64,000 nt of DNA from Mansonella perstans (lineage: Eukaryota > Nematoda > Chromadorea > Rhabditida > Onchocercidae). Under the pieces are notes generated by a model, which saw nothing but the letters and a program-made list of their open reading frames with translations, was not told where the DNA came from and searched no databases. The stretch covers positions 62,001-126,000 of the forward strand of contig JBAMDO010000011.1 in NCBI GenBank assembly GCA_037074765.1, written 5' to 3'. Positions within the stretch are counted from its first letter, which is position 1. Each line of letters begins with the position of its first letter. Shown here piece after piece: positions 1 to 14,800 of this stretch. Position numbers and translations under genes: made by a program.

Positions 1-1012
1 ACTTACTGTAATATATCGTCCTTTTCTGGTTCAGTAATATGAATAAAACGAAAAGAAGTTAGATGATTTGACACGTTGTAGATTTTGATTTTGAAAATAA
101 TCAATAGCTAGCATTTTAATTTGTTGAAAGCAAAATAGTATTTTTGTTTTGAAATCAATTGATCATCTTACATCACAATTACAAGATATGATTATTTAAT
201 GGGAACCTATTAGTTTTTCTGCAAAAAAAGTCTAAAGATACCAGTTTTTGACTGCTGCACTGATTATGATCTTGATATTAGAGTACATTGACGGGATCTC
301 CTGGATGTGAAAAAAATGTCACAGCTAAAAAAAGAAATTTTACAGATATGACAATCAGATGATTCTGGTATGGTAAGAAATACCCGCATGTCCATTATTG
401 CATTTTTTATTCTCCCTTTTTATTCACTTTAAAATGACTGAAATAGATTCAGATGTGACATTTCATATCAAGATGATGTTTGAAATAGATTCAGATACGA
501 CATTTCATATCAAGATGATCTTTGAAATAGATTCAGATGCGACATTTCATATCAATATGATGAATAGTTCATCCGAGAATGGAAACTCTCCATTTGATAT
601 TCTAAATTTCTTTTCCACTTTGTTCATTTAATATTTTCTGATGGTAAGATGTTCGTTCGCTTATTTAAGATATACTTACTCTAATTGATAGAATTATTGA
701 AGAATAAGTTAGTCATAGGATGGAATGATCACTTGCTTTGATCATTTACTTGATCCATTTGTTGTCATCAATATTGGTCAAATTATCGATAATTATCAAC
801 ATTTAAATTATGGACCGAATGACACACTTGAGTTTTTGAGACATTACCATGACCATATTTTACTGTCAAATGCATTGTCACGGTAATATCACGAACGACA
901 AATAGCTTAATGGTTTGAATCAAGAATATTTTTGTGAACAAATTATGCTTCAAATTTTAGAATTTCAATTTCTTTAACTTAAAAATCTCAGTATTTCAAT
1001 ATATTTTCATCA
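1..1012. other. Left-edge intergenic DNA
   Basis: AT-rich sequence with no supported exon on either strand. The only structure seen is the 42 bp triplicate at 440-565. It lies downstream of the minus-strand gene that ends at 1013, so its right part probably contains that gene's 3' UTR. Confidence 0.5.
440..565. repeat. 42 bp tandem repeat, three copies
   Basis: Three head-to-tail copies of a 42 bp unit start at 440, 482 and 524. Each begins GAAATAGATTCAGAT and differs from the others at only a few bases. Because 42 is divisible by three, the + strand stays open and would read as a 14-residue repeat (EIDSDxTFHIKMMF). No start codon context, splice structure or recognisable domain supports a gene, so it is called a minisatellite. 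Confidence 0.9.
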
Positions 1013-3283
1013 TTATCCGATCCTAATAGAAATGATTTGTGATAAATGATCGCTGCTTGTCTGACGTTTTAGACATCGTTTGAAATTAATTGAAATATAC
1101 AACTGCCATAAATTGAACAATCCAAAAGTTGTCGTTAAAATGATTATTGCTGTACATTGCACGAAATATAATGGTGTTACCTTTGTGTAAGGTGCTGCAA
1201 AAATTAAATTGCAAATCGTAAGTTTATCTGTGACATTCTGTGACACTCCTTTCAGTATTTCATTATAATTAAAGTTGTTAACTATCTCAGTTTCAAAATT
1301 CCTAATATAGCAATTGAATTCTTACTTCATGACGTGTCATTAATAAAACATAAAATTCAAAAAAGATTAAACTGAAGAACTGGAACTTTTTCAATTATTA
1401 GATGGAGTGTCAGACTTTGCTGAAATAGTATTCTCACTCAAGTTCTGCAACAAAAAAGTTCAGATGTTATCTTCAATATTTTCAGCTTTCATAGACTGTA
1501 AAATAAAGCAAAATTAATTTCGCATGATTGAAGAAATGACCCAGTTCGGCTAAATAAAAAGGATGCATGGCATTTGAACTTTTTTCTTGTTCCTAAATTA
1601 TAAAATCAAAATCAGATCAACATTTAGCATCTGATCTGCTGCTAATCGATTACACTTAATTTTTTAATTTTGTATTTCAAAAGATGGTTATTCATATTTT
1701 ACACATCTCAACTAACGATCTTATTTGTTATTTAATAACTCGTTGCACTGGAAACAATAAGTGAGGGCAGTGTCTGAATTAGTTAATACGCTACTGATTT
1801 ACCTTCATGTCAACATTGCAGGAACTCTAAATTCGTTCCTATCGCAAGTATTCAAAATTTTTTCCCTTTTTAAAAAGGTTGCAATTGAAAAACTTACTGT
1901 CGAACATCCAATTTAGAACCATAATAATATAATTTGGTTTGAAAATAAATAAATACATGAAGAAAAGATTGAAATACAGCGTAAGAATTACATGAAAACA
2001 CTGCAAATATATTATAACAATAAAATTATAAAATGCGACTGAATTTTAAATCGAACAATATTAGCACATTTTAATTTCCAGATTTCATTTATTTTGTAAT
2101 TGGAATGATTTTTATACCGAAATGGAATTCAAAATTATTTTTAATTAAAATCATAATTACCATTAGGATTATTCCACTTATGCAATGCAAAATAATCTTT
2201 TCAACAATAATGCATCTACGATATGCTCCTTTAAGCGATAATGTAAATGCATTAATGTAAAAATCAATGTCCAAAAAGGTATTCATCTAATCATTAATCA
2301 GGTCGATTAGTTTTCTACTAATTGGACTATCATTAATTGAATTTCTGATATAAAATGAATAATTCGGATTAGAATATTGAAAGATGAAGCAATTATGACT
2401 CTTCACATAAATTACAATTTTATAAATAACAGTTTATTAAAAATGAGAGTTTTATTTCCGGGAAAAAAACCGGTTGATGCAATTGAAAGATGATCATTTA
2501 TGTTCAGTATTATAACTACTACCATCAGCACTATAATAACTATTCTCACTCTTCATCTATTTTTATCAAATTGTATTTTAATCTGCCACTTTAATGCAAA
2601 TTAGTCTGAGGAAATGCAAAACAGGCTCAAACTTTTCTCGTACTAAACTATTATTAGTACGAGACTATTATTTCAAATATCTTGGATTATCATTTTCAGC
2701 AGGTTAAATAAAGCAGCAACTCACCGAAATACCAATAATAGGCCAAAGACAAAAATGCTTTTGTCGTAATAAGCCATAGAAAGTAGTTAAGATCGCAGTT
2801 ACCGGGATTATTATAGTTAATATGGCTGGTCGAAAATGTATAATAATCAATACCGCAATAGCTAACATCGATATCAATCCGGTTATCAATATCAGTTTAA
2901 CGCTATTCTGTTGATATTTTCCACAAATTAGATAAAAAAATCATTTAAGCTTGAATTAAGTTAACCTTCACTTCATTTGAGAACAATTTAAAAAGTAATA
3001 AGTTTTTTATTAGCACAGATAGAGAAGAAATAAAAAAGAAGCAATCACTGAACACTGCGAACCTATTTTCATATTCTGTGGATAATCGAAGGAAAAGTGC
3101 TGCACAATTTACAATTTACCTTATGCAAAACAAAATATTTACTAAAATGTAAAAAAAGAAGCTAAAAGACGGAAGAAAGAAAAAGGAACTTACTAGCAGG
3201 GTGAAACAGCCGATGGTAGTATTTAAACCAATTATGTCATCATTACTTGCGGTTGATTTCTCAAATCTTATTTTCCCTTGCAT
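1013..3283 (-). CDS. Nematode four-helix membrane protein (DUF7027-like, tentative)
   Basis: Four exons in phase: 3283-3194, 2907-2725, 2000-1898 and 1194-1013, giving 185 residues. The ATG follows an AATTCAG acceptor directly, so it may be trans-spliced or follow a 5' UTR intron. Donors read GTAAGT, GTGAGT and GTAAGT; acceptors read CAACAG, TTTGCAG and TTTTTGCAG. After a polar N-terminus of about 30 residues come hydrophobic segments at roughly 33-52, 55-73, 92-119 and 135-160, then a basic cytosolic tail starting KRCLKRQ. The second helix is followed by a Tyr-Gly, Arg/Lys, Trp-Pro pattern that I associate with nematode four-helix proteins of the DUF7027 type; this family call is from memory and tentative. 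Function is unknown. An open stretch at 2161-2286 was first considered as exon 3, but 1898-2000 has better splice sites and restores the phase of the last exon. Confidence 0.72.
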
Positions 3284-6200
3284 CCTGAATTTAAAATTCC
3301 CAGAATCGAAATGAATACTAAGAATTACGATGAGCCAAATGAACAAGGAAAGGAAATAATAGTTATTATTAGTGAAGTCATATCCGGAAAATTTATTTGA
3401 AAAAATTTTATTTTTGATTTATTTATTTGAAAATTTATCATGTATAAAAAACAAAAAAAAAAACTCAATTTTCTGTTTATTAAGCAATGTTTTTTAATTG
3501 GATCTGCAACTTCCATTCATTAAAAGTTAATTTATGCAATTGTCGTTAATGAGAATTCCTGAAATCTATTGAGGACGGTGCTTCCGGAAAATGGGAAGTT
3601 TAAATTAGTGAACCAGATTCTTTGTTCTTCCTGTATTAATGTCGAGATATTAAACTTTGATTTCTTTCCAGTTTTCAATCTAATTCCAACAAGGATTTCT
3701 CAGAAACATGCAATATGAGACTGGTGCTTAGTTTTTTTTACTTTCGAGCTTGTTTACTTTCTACAGAAAGCTCATTTACAGAAGCGACATCAGAGAAACC
3801 ATAAAAATTTATCTTTAAGAATTTCGATGCATTTTGCAATCATTAGATAATATTAGCAGTTCTTTATCCTTTCCTATGTTAGCTAATTTATGACTGTGGA
3901 ATTCCAAAGTTTCGTATTCAACCGATCTGCTAATTATCAATGTAATTAAAGCGCTGAATCGTAATTAAAGGGCTATTGAACAGCATGAGCTTTCAAATAT
4001 TTATATAGTTCAACCCTTTCCATTTTAGCTACCGAATCTCTCCTCTTAAAAAGTATTAAAAGTAATGATTGCTCTATTGATTTAGCTCATTTAATTTATA
4101 AACTGAAACGATATTTGAAAAAAAAAAGATAAACTTCACTGAGATAAATGGCAATAATGATGGTAAGTTATAATTAAGTTTTATTTTTACAAAAACTTTT
4201 TTGCAGTAGAAAAGAAAGATATAAAGATTGAATTTAAATCGAGGGAATCATTTGCCAGAGAAATTTCATTAACAGGTTTCATGGCTTATCTCATGTTACA
4301 TTCAACCGGTTATTACTTCAAGACAATGATAGTTCGGATTGTTAACTTGAAGAAAACGATGAAGTGATAAGAAAGAATTTCTGAAAAGTTGCAATACTTT
4401 TACTATTGCATTATTATCAATAAGATTAACTTTTCAAATATTTACAAATTCTATTCATGCGACATTTCATCGTACAAAATTTGATGGGAAAATTATATTC
4501 TTGCTATAAAGAATTGCTTGTGTTGAAAATTTAAATAATTTTGTTTTTAATTTAACACTGATCGGGATGGTATTGAGATGAAATTATAGTTTAGGATTTA
4601 AGAAGTGTAAGAAAAAGAAGGAATGATAGAAAAATAAATTTCAACGCAACGCTATTCTTGGTGAAGAAAAATTGCCGAAAATTTCAACAAATTATTCTTA
4701 TATACAGAAACAGCTATAAATAGTAGATTCATGTGTTAAACAGTATAACCGTGCAAGTGAAAAATTACAGATGATAGTTTTGGAATTTTTATTAAGATCA
4801 GATTATGGGACGATAGGAAGAGGAAAAAAGAAGTTGGAGGAACGAATTAAGAATACTGCCAAGCTAGTCGTGAAAGAGGAATAGAGAAAAAGATGACAAA
4901 GTGATTCGAGAAAAAACAGAAGGTGTGTTCTTAAAGGCCTTTCAACGAATTATGGAATTACCGCATTAAATTACAAATTAAGGTGACGAATTATTGTGAT
5001 TTCAAGGTAAATAAAATAATTTTTGATTGAAAAACTAAAAAATTCCAGCAATGGTTGCATCATTTCTGTAAAATTCTGTAAATTTCCGTCAATGAAATCA
5101 AGTATTTCTATTTTCCTAATTAATTAACTAGTTTTTTTTTTTGAAAATATTTTTCAAATTAATTTTCAGCTTTAAGAATTTTCACTGGAAACATTTTCGA
5201 GCAAATAAATCCAAGAAAAAAAGAGATTTTTGAAGTTTTGAAGAGTGTTGAAGATTTGATGCAACAATCGAAGCAAGATTTTGGTAATCAAATTTTCTGG
5301 AAATGAAATTTTATGGAGATAAAATTTTGAATTTTTCTTCACAAAAAAAAATCAATTCTTCTCCAATGAAAATTAAAAATAGGTGATTTCTTTTCATCCA
5401 GTGATATATTATTAGTTTACAATTCAAATCTGAATTCTTCTTAGGCAACACAAAAATCCTCACCATTTTGCTCAAAAATACTGAAAATAATTGGATGGAT
5501 TCGAATGACAAAAGTTTTAGGTAGACATTTGAAGTTTATAGCATCCTAGAAATCACCGCTCTACCGAACTGATTGTTTTTTGTATAAACTATGCTCAAAT
5601 ATATACTTCAGAAAATAAATGGATCGGTTTGAGATTGAAGGAAATCCCCATAATAATGTTTACTTTTTAGTAAGCATTCATTCTAAAAGTGAAAAATCAA
5701 TTGCAACTGAAAATTTATTTGAAAATTTTTAATACTAGATTAAAAAGGTTTCATTTCCATATTGAGACGATGAGAACTGGTTCAATATGAAATCGGTTTT
5801 AATATTCGACAAGTTTTTTATTTTTCAAAAATCAATCGATGTAAAATCTGGAAAGAGGCGAATACACTGAATCCGGAAAAGATAAGGGACATGTATTACT
5901 ATTAACTGATGAATGAGGTCAAATTCGCAGATTTCTGAAAGAACTCAATTCGATGATAGTACTTGCTAATATCCTTCTGCGCTGATACTCTCCGATATTA
6001 AAATTGTAAAAATTATAGCAATAAAACATTCTACATTAAAATAATATCATTGCAGTAACAATACATTTTAATGGTTTCACAAATCAAAAATTCTGGAAAT
6101 GCTTTCATATTTTTCGGTAAGATTTATGAATAGTATCTGTTTGTTAATCTGCTGCACTGAGTAATGATCACAACGTGGTACGTATCAAACTCAATACATT

Positions 6201-6724
6201 CAAGATTTTATTGGTTCCACAAAGTAAACTACCATGAATTGACAAAAAAAAATCATCAGTCACAAAAAATTGGTAAATTAGAAATAGTGAATCTCATGAA
6301 AAGTTTGAATAAGTCATACTAGCAACAATTTGAATCATGGAAAAGTAATTTTTCTTATTTTTATAACTAATCATAAAAACAAAAATAATGGAATTTCCAT
6401 GCCAATTAGGTGATTCAGATCGAACGCTGTCAATAGTATCATCGATTGACCGCTATTAATAGCTAATCTTAAATACCATTTTAAACTGCTATTTTCATAA
6501 AAAACATAAAAGTTAAAACTTTGTAGATTAAGAACTTAAAAATTTGGAGACCTTAGGTGTTTCGTTATAATAGTAAATTCCCAGTGTGTTAAAACAACAT
6601 AAAACACCAACAATTTAAGATAAACAAAAAAATCTGTATCGAGATCACTGAGTCCATCAAGTAAAAAATCATTTGGCAACAAAGGCATTTGGTAACGCTG
6701 CCGCAAACTGCCTATTAAAAGAGC
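3284..6724. other. Intergenic DNA, no gene seen
   Basis: About 3.4 kb between the four-helix gene and the 3' end of SF3B3, both on the minus strand. It holds AT-rich sequence with short poly-A and poly-T runs. No exon with matching splice sites or recognisable protein similarity was found on either strand. Part of it must hold the SF3B3 3' UTR and the upstream region of the four-helix gene. Confidence 0.5.
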
Positions 6725-9700
6725 TCAAAACGCATAACGAGTTCGGATATCTTCCAGCTTTTTATGAATCTGAAAAACAATCAGAATTTGCAATCAACTG
6801 GATAAATTTACTTTTGATAATTATGCTATTAATAATTTCAGCAATTATTTTGATTTCAAACAATTAAAATTTGTATTTAGCATGTATTCGAATCAAAAAA
6901 TGGCTTAAAACCGAATATGAAATTTGAGGCAAGACTTGTTCTTACAATTATACCCTATTTCCAAAATGTTATTTATGTCACTCAAATCTTACTTCATTTA
7001 AGGTTTGCTATATTTTATCAAAAATCAAATAAATGAATTTTAATTGTCCATCTCTAGGTAAAAACAGAATAAAATGTTAAAACGATCTGCACTTATATTA
7101 ATTAAATCTTGAAACAATAATAGTCAACAGTGCTGCAACGCATCAACGTGCTGGCTCCATCCACTCCGCAGCGAGTGACAAACGCTTTTGGCGGGAACGT
7201 AAAATGTTACGTAAAACGTGTAACATTTCACACGCCGGTTCGTGCTATTGGATAAGTTATGTCATTTGCGAATGGGTTTTCTTCCCTCTTATTGAGCATT
7301 TTACAATTTCATTCCAAACAAAGCTTAGCAGGGTAACATCAAATAAATTTTTTCTTTATTAATTGCTCTTAACTAAATTTCCAGAAAGTCATTATAACTC
7401 GCCAGATGAAACTCTAAATTAAAACTACAATAATAACCTCAGTTGGCTTCCTTCCCAGCTCTTCACCAATTGATTTCTGCTTATCTAATTGCATCAACGA
7501 ATACTGCTCACAAAGATCACCGTCGATAATTGACTAAAATTCACAAAATGAAACCATTAAAAAATAAATTTCTCTAATTAATTTTGCATTATATTTACAA
7601 GATTTGCTCAAATGAAAAAACGTTTCAGAAATTCCTTATAGAAAAACATTATCCAAAAACAGCTATAATTGGTTTTTCTGATCTTCAATTATTATTAAAA
7701 ATACCTTAACAGGAAAATAATAGGAACGATAAGCAAGATGATCACGACCACAAAGCGGAGGATATTCCACTCGCATATGCATTTCGAGATTTTGGAAAAA
7801 TTCAAACTCCTGTAAAGTCAAGCAAGTATATAGAATGGTTGGTATTTCTATTGAAAAATACTAAAATTTTCCAATTGAAAGACATAACACAGCATGCAAG
7901 CAGATAAAGCAGTGGTAACCAGATCAGGAAATTAGAAGTAAATAATAATTTTACTGGTAAATGAAATTAGCAGAATGAACAAGTAATCAACAAAATTAAT
8001 AAGATGCAGCAAGTAAAGCTTCACAACTTACATCTCTGGACAGAAATGGTACCAAAATTCCAATAATTCCTGAAATTGTTGTATAAGACAAGCAGTCGTT
8101 TGCACCTGGTACCAGAGATGCCTTCTGCATTGATGTTATCGCATCGCCAATATAAAGATGTGCTATAGTTTCCAACTATAAAATAAACATTTAAGAAAAT
8201 TTTTCTCAATTCCTTTCACCTGCTTATTTTCTTATCTGTTTGTTATTCATTGGTCAGTCAAATTTTTGGAATTTGTCAGATGCGACATTAATACTAGACT
8301 AAAAATGTGACATTCAATAAAGAAATTAAAATTTTGGATCAGCTTCCATAATTCTAATTGCTGCGTAAAGATAAACAAAAATTATGATCATATCATGATG
8401 TTGGCCATTATAGCTGAACACTGTATCAACAGGAAGAAAAAATTGACATATTAGATCAAATAAGTAATCAAATAATTCAAAAAATTTATAAACAAATGAC
8501 TAAAAGGCTGTTTTTCGAAAGGCAAAAAGGAGAAAATAAAATAGTAAATATTAAATGGCATGAAATTTTGTTCAGGGCAGGTATTCCAACTAATGACTAG
8601 GAAATAGAAAAGCATACTTTTTGCGAAGCTCCATTCAGATTTCCTCGATCCCATAACGCGCGTACGCCAGTCGGATCTTCTTGCACTTCTTCGGTCACAC
8701 CTTTCGGTAATCTCAGCTGAAATGTAAAAATTGAAGAAGTTAATATTTAGAATTAAAGTTGAAAATTGAAATCGAGCTGAAGGGGAAGTTGAAATTTCAG
8801 AAATATTTGGAAAAAAATTGGACTGGTAGAAATAGCGATTTAATGAAGACCTTTAAACTAATTTCTTTAATTAATCCTACAATTTTAAAAGCAATGCTGT
8901 GAAAACAATCAATCCAAATATTATCTAACCAATACAAATTATTACATGATTATTACACAAGGTATAAATATGAGCTCGTCTTCGTAGACTGCTATTTTGC
9001 GTTCCCATTAATAATTTAATCTTAATACCATTCTGATATCAATTATCCTGATTGTCTGTCGAAAGTACTTCCTTTCCTACCTTTTATTTTTTCTGATATT
9101 TTCTTCACCAATCTCAAATCCTATTCAAATACTGATGAGGATTAAAAACTGGTTTGTTAAGAATTAAAAGGAATACAATTAAATACTATTATTTAATTTC
9201 TTATAATATTTTTCCATACTAACCGCTTTCATCCACTGATTAACTTAGCGCAGCAAAGAACCCACTTTAGGATGCATGACACCACATGACATTATTCAGT
9301 GATTTCTGTATATTACCTAATAAACCAAGCTATAAGCAACATTCATGCAATTTTTTAAAAATCTTATTTAAATTTCATGGCATTTAAAGTTATTCATAAT
9401 CAGTCGAACAGTGCAGTGTTAACTTTATTAAAATCTGCTGACTAACTCACCACAGCAATATTTCCAAAACGATCTCCAACCGCAACTGTATCATAATCCA
9501 ACAAACATACACACGTTACGTAACGTGGAGATGTCTCATCGCAGAATATTGACAATTGGCCATCCTCAAATGAAAGACTCATTAATTACTTCAATTTAAT
9601 TTTTCGATTTTAAGTTCCATTAAAATTTAAATTAAATCTCAAAAAAATTACCTGTTTTTTGTATCTCATGAAATGCACAGATTCCTGCGAATCACTTACA

Positions 9701-11763
9701 ACAATACGCTGCCCCATCGATCGGATATCAACAACCTGCGTAGGTATTTGCTGAAAAAGAAAGTTTTAGTTAAACCAGAAATACATATTCAGTATGTATA
9801 TCCTAATAATAGTGCATTAAGCAAAGCTTAGTCTGAGATAAAATCATCATATTTTCCTGGAATAACATCGAATGCAAATGCAATGAAAGAAATTAAGAAT
9901 TATAGTGTCCAACGAGCTATTTTCAATAAATTCGAGCAAACAATATCGCTAAATTATCTCCTTTTTTGAACCAACTTCATTAATATAAAAAGTTAAACGG
10001 AAAATAAAAATCCACATCAGTCAACTGTAAACTATAAGAACAGATTGACGTTTTGACATTCAACAGACTAATAAATTTATTGTTCGTACAAAGTTTATAG
10101 AAAAATTTGCTTTTACCCTGCTTCTATCAAAAGTATTTTCAGAAATTTATCAATCTTTTATCTGAAGCACTAAATTAAATGATAATCAGTACTGCATGCA
10201 ATTTCCTTATTTACAATTCTTTCATTTGATAATACGCCTGATAGTTTAAAGTTTCCCTCACACTGAATCAAATTGCATAGCATTTTTCTTAATGAATTTT
10301 TAAAATTGACTTTCGACTCTGAGACTACGGTATTATGAATTTTTGTTTATTACATATAAGCTTGCCATTAACTAAATGTGGTATTAAACATTAATATCGT
10401 CATTAAATTTACTCCTCAAAAACAACTTTTCTAAATAATGAATAACTTGAGATTTGAAATTCCAAAAATTTTTCTTCTGACTTACTTCGGATTTCTGTTT
10501 TATGCTTATAATTAGCAGCAGTATTATGCAAGCAAGCATAAGTTATTTAACAACAAAAATAAAGTTCCTTCTGTAATTCCATACTAATATATACTTTTTG
10601 GTTCTCTTTTTTCCATGCATTAAGGACACGAAATGAAAAAAAAAAAAGAACCCTAATGGGTGATTGCATCAGCAGCAATACTCAAAAATAATTAAAAAAA
10701 CGCATTTTTTCGGTTTGTCATTTAATACAGCTGAACGTTTATATAGTTCCCCTTCCTGACAAATTAACAGATTTCGATACATGTCTTTTTCTTCCGTAAT
10801 AATCTTTTTAACATTTGGTAGTTTTCAAGCTGATAAAAAAGTGAATAAAGAGACATGACGGTTATATGAAGATTAAGTTACAGCACAGTGTTGTACAACA
10901 AATATCCTATAAATAATAATAAATAAAATAAATGAATAAATGAGACAAAAAAATTGTTTTAATAAATAAATAAATTAAACGATCATATTCCCCCTTCCAT
11001 ATGTATCATTAAAATTTTTATATCTAATAATACTAAGATAGCGATTATAACAAGCGCACAGACGTAGTAATTACATTAAGAGCTGCACAAGGGATAAGCA
11101 TATTGAGCTTAATTTCAGTCATAAATTCATTTCATTTCTATGTGTTGACAAAGACACATACCCTTAAGTTTTCATGTATGTAATTAAATCCACCTATGTC
11201 GCCTAATCAAAAATAATTTACAGCTGTGAAATCATTCCAAAGCTAACAGTTTTGCAACTCTTAATTGTGCCAAACAAAATTAAACCTTAATTCTTCGCCT
11301 CTATCATACTGCCATTGGCAACAAACTAATTTGCAATCTAATATCAAAATAAGACGGAGAAACTGGAGAATAAGAGTAACAGAAAAAAATAAATCCCAAC
11401 TATCTGAAAACATTCCCAATATGCCACTAATCATAACTTCAAAGAAATATTAGATATAAGTTAACAGATGCATGCTAGAGTTAAAAGGAAGCAATTAAAC
11501 AAATTCCCCAAAGCAGCATTTTATACCTCTAGCTCAATTTACCTCGCTCTTCCATTTCACTTTCAATTATCAAAAAAATGGTAATTTCTAAATCAAAACT
11601 ATTTCTTGTACCTCCCATTTCATCTGCCCAATTCAGCAATTGCGTCTGATTACTCCACTGCTTCTTGGTATCTATTTTTAATATTCTAATATATATATAT
11701 ATATATCTTTTATCCATTATCTATATATATATATATTTTATCCATTATCTATCTATCTATCTA

Positions 11764-11809
<46 letters not shown>

Positions 11810-14800
11810 TATATATCTTTTATCCGTTATCTATATATCTATAAATATATACCTATTCATTTTTTTTGACGTACTGATCAACAATGTATAAGTAATTAGC
11901 TCACTGTTTCATGTAACAATAAGGAATTTAAGTGAACATAAAAGTAAACGCACAGAGTTAATTTAAAAATTAAATGAAGTAAATCAAAGCTAACAAATAT
12001 CAAAGTAGATGTACCATTTAAAAAACTTCTATGCTGACTGGAAGAAAAAAAATTACAGAATTCGCAACAACGAACGTGGAAATGCATTACGCCATTTCAA
12101 TTCCTCTCATTCCTGTTTCCAACTCTATCCTATTTTATTTCTGACCGCTTTAATTAATTCTGATCGCTAATTCATTCAAATCTTACCTCCTACTTTATTT
12201 TATAAGTTCAATGAAACTGTGTACTTACGAGGAGTGGAATAAAACTCAACACGACTCAAACTTCTTACTAATATTTTTCACGATTACAGTATTTGTCTTA
12301 TTGGCTTTTACAATTATTGTTGGTAATTCATTGGTTATTATTGAAGTTTTGACGACGAAAACATTACGTGCTACTACTAAAACGCTTATTTTATCACTTG
12401 CGACTGTCAATTTGATGGTAGAATTTAGAAAACATTTATTAAAAGAAATAAAAAATTCTACACAATGTTTATTTTATGCCAAAAAAGACTGGCATCAAAA
12501 TTCAAGGATAAGTTAACATTTAAGGGAAACCGAAAAGGTCTTAATACATGAAAAATATAATTCGTCAATAAATTTCCAAACCAACTCTACTACAGATCTA
12601 TTTGATATTTAAGTCAATAAACGTCTAACAATGACCAGATATTTTTCAGCAAAAGCTATTTTCCAACAAAAGAAAACTACCAGAATTCAACAATTTTAGG
12701 ATGGAATAACAGTCCTTCCATTCAGTGCGATAAATAAAGTCCTAGGAGGTTACTGGATATTCGGTGACTCATGGTGCCTCACAAACACTACAATGTATAT
12801 CTGGTTATGCACGGTATCCATTTATCACATAGTTGCACTCAATATTGATCGACTAATTGCAATCACCAAACCACTACATTATCCCGTACTGGTAACTCCT
12901 GACAGGACTTACATAACAATTGCTGCTATTTGGATGGGTTCATTTTTGCTGTGTAGTCCAATTTTCCTACTTGCAAATACTGATAAATCAATGAGTGATC
13001 AATGCAGATGCATTCCCGTGTATGGTGGTAGAACATATATCATTGTCAGGTAAATAACTAGCCGTTAAACAGAGATTAAAAAATGCTTGAAAAGATTCTG
13101 CAATCATCTAGTCAGATTAGTTACTCAGCTATATTAGAAAGCATTTAAATTCTAAGTTCATCTATGTTCAAAAGCATCTAAGCATAACAGTGACTGATTT
13201 TACCTAAACTCCGCATAAATTATCTGATTCCTTACTTTAAGTTAAAGTACTATTGAATATATTAAAGTAGCAAAAAATAAATTTTTATTTTGCATTTAAG
13301 TTTAATGATTCCAGTGCAACATTAACCTTCTATGTACCAATGGTGATCATAACTTTTATTTCTACAAGAATTTATAAAACCGCAAAACTAATTATTGCAA
13401 GTTCATTTTCGGAAGCAGCAATATCACTCAACACGGTCCAATCGAAAAAAAAGCTACGTTATATTCAATATAAGGTTCATCGGTGAGTTATATTATAAAC
13501 ACTAGTCAAAGAAAGCTATGAATAGAAAAACGAGAATATTTCTAACACTTTAAAAACTTGAAATTTATATACATGAATTATTTTCATCAAGTATGTATAC
13601 TAATATTTATTTTAGATTGGTTCTAACAATTATTTTAGAATAATATTTTTCCGTTAAATGAGGTGTCTCATTAAGATTTCTCTTGTTATAAGAATAAATA
13701 ATGAAGATCTTATCAACAAATCTTCAGAGCTACTCTTTCAGAAATGACATCCAAATTGGCATGAAAAAAAATCAATTAAAAGCAGAAAGATCTCGAAATT
13801 TCGCTCGACGTAACTATACAGATCCGAATATTCATTCTACACTGACAAAACTGGTAAATGCTTGAATGCTACCACAAATTTTTTCTATTTTGACTTAATA
13901 ATAATACTTGCTAATAAGAATCTAGAAAAATGAGATCGACCATCACACGTAGCTTTAATCTTAAAAATTCTGACCAAGGTTATTTCATCAGTTCTTTATT
14001 GAGCAATCTAAAATTTTAGTACAAATACATATACTACCGCAGTAAAGCTGTATGCTGCTCAATTCGATTCCTTAATTTTTATAAAGTTTTCAGCGGTAAA
14101 ACTGGAGACAAAACTGACCATTTGAAAGAATTCGTAAAAAATTTGAGAACTTCAAAAAATCTCGCCTTTAGCTTCTATTTATTAGGCAAATTCTCTAGAA
14201 ATGCACTTCATTTTGTTATACCGTGAACGAAAAACGTTATGCATTTAATATGCTTGTAGTTCCAGAACAATTAACATATTTCTTTAAATTGGGAAAAGTC
14301 TAATTTTTTTTCCTCAGTCTGGCCTAAAACATACAGCAAGCGAACCGCGGGACATGGAACTAAAAATAAATGCACAAAGTCCCGGAAGGTAACTTGTTTT
14401 TTCCCTTTTTTTAAAAAATCGAATTTATATTTCGTTTAAAATGAAGTATATGAAATCACGATTCAAAAATTGGTTTCGAAAGAATATTTTGAATAAACAC
14501 GCACGAATATATTTTCAGTTATTTACAGCACATTGAAAGAGATATTTGCTCTATTAAATTAAATGATCGCTCCAGTAGTCTCAACAAAAACTGTAAAAAA
14601 GAAAACTGATAGCAGATTTCTTCGAATCTGTTATCAACATTCCTTTTCTGTGAAAACTCTAATTCTATCCTTTTTTTTCCAAAATCTCGAAGAATGTTAA
14701 ATTTCCAGGGAATATGATGCAAGTGATCAATTCGATATTTTAACTACAGAAGATCACTACGACAGCCCACTTTTACAAATTTCCATTGATCTAGCAAAAA

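Noticed and set aside
2161..2286. Possible third exon of the four-helix membrane protein (starts MNTFLDIDFY)
   Set aside because: The exon at 2000-1898 has better donor and acceptor sites, supplies a full transmembrane helix and gives the phase needed by the strong TTTTTGCAG acceptor of the last exon.
6652..6867. Plus-strand frame with a C-terminal hydrophobic segment
   Set aside because: It is the antisense of the last SF3B3 exon (6769-6725), which encodes the conserved [12 protein letters not shown] end. It has no ATG and no upstream exon.
7384..7437. Read-through end of SF3B3 exon 27 (VIIVVLI then stop)
   Set aside because: The conserved C-terminus is found at 6769-6725, and a GAG|GTTATT donor at 7438 joins it in phase.
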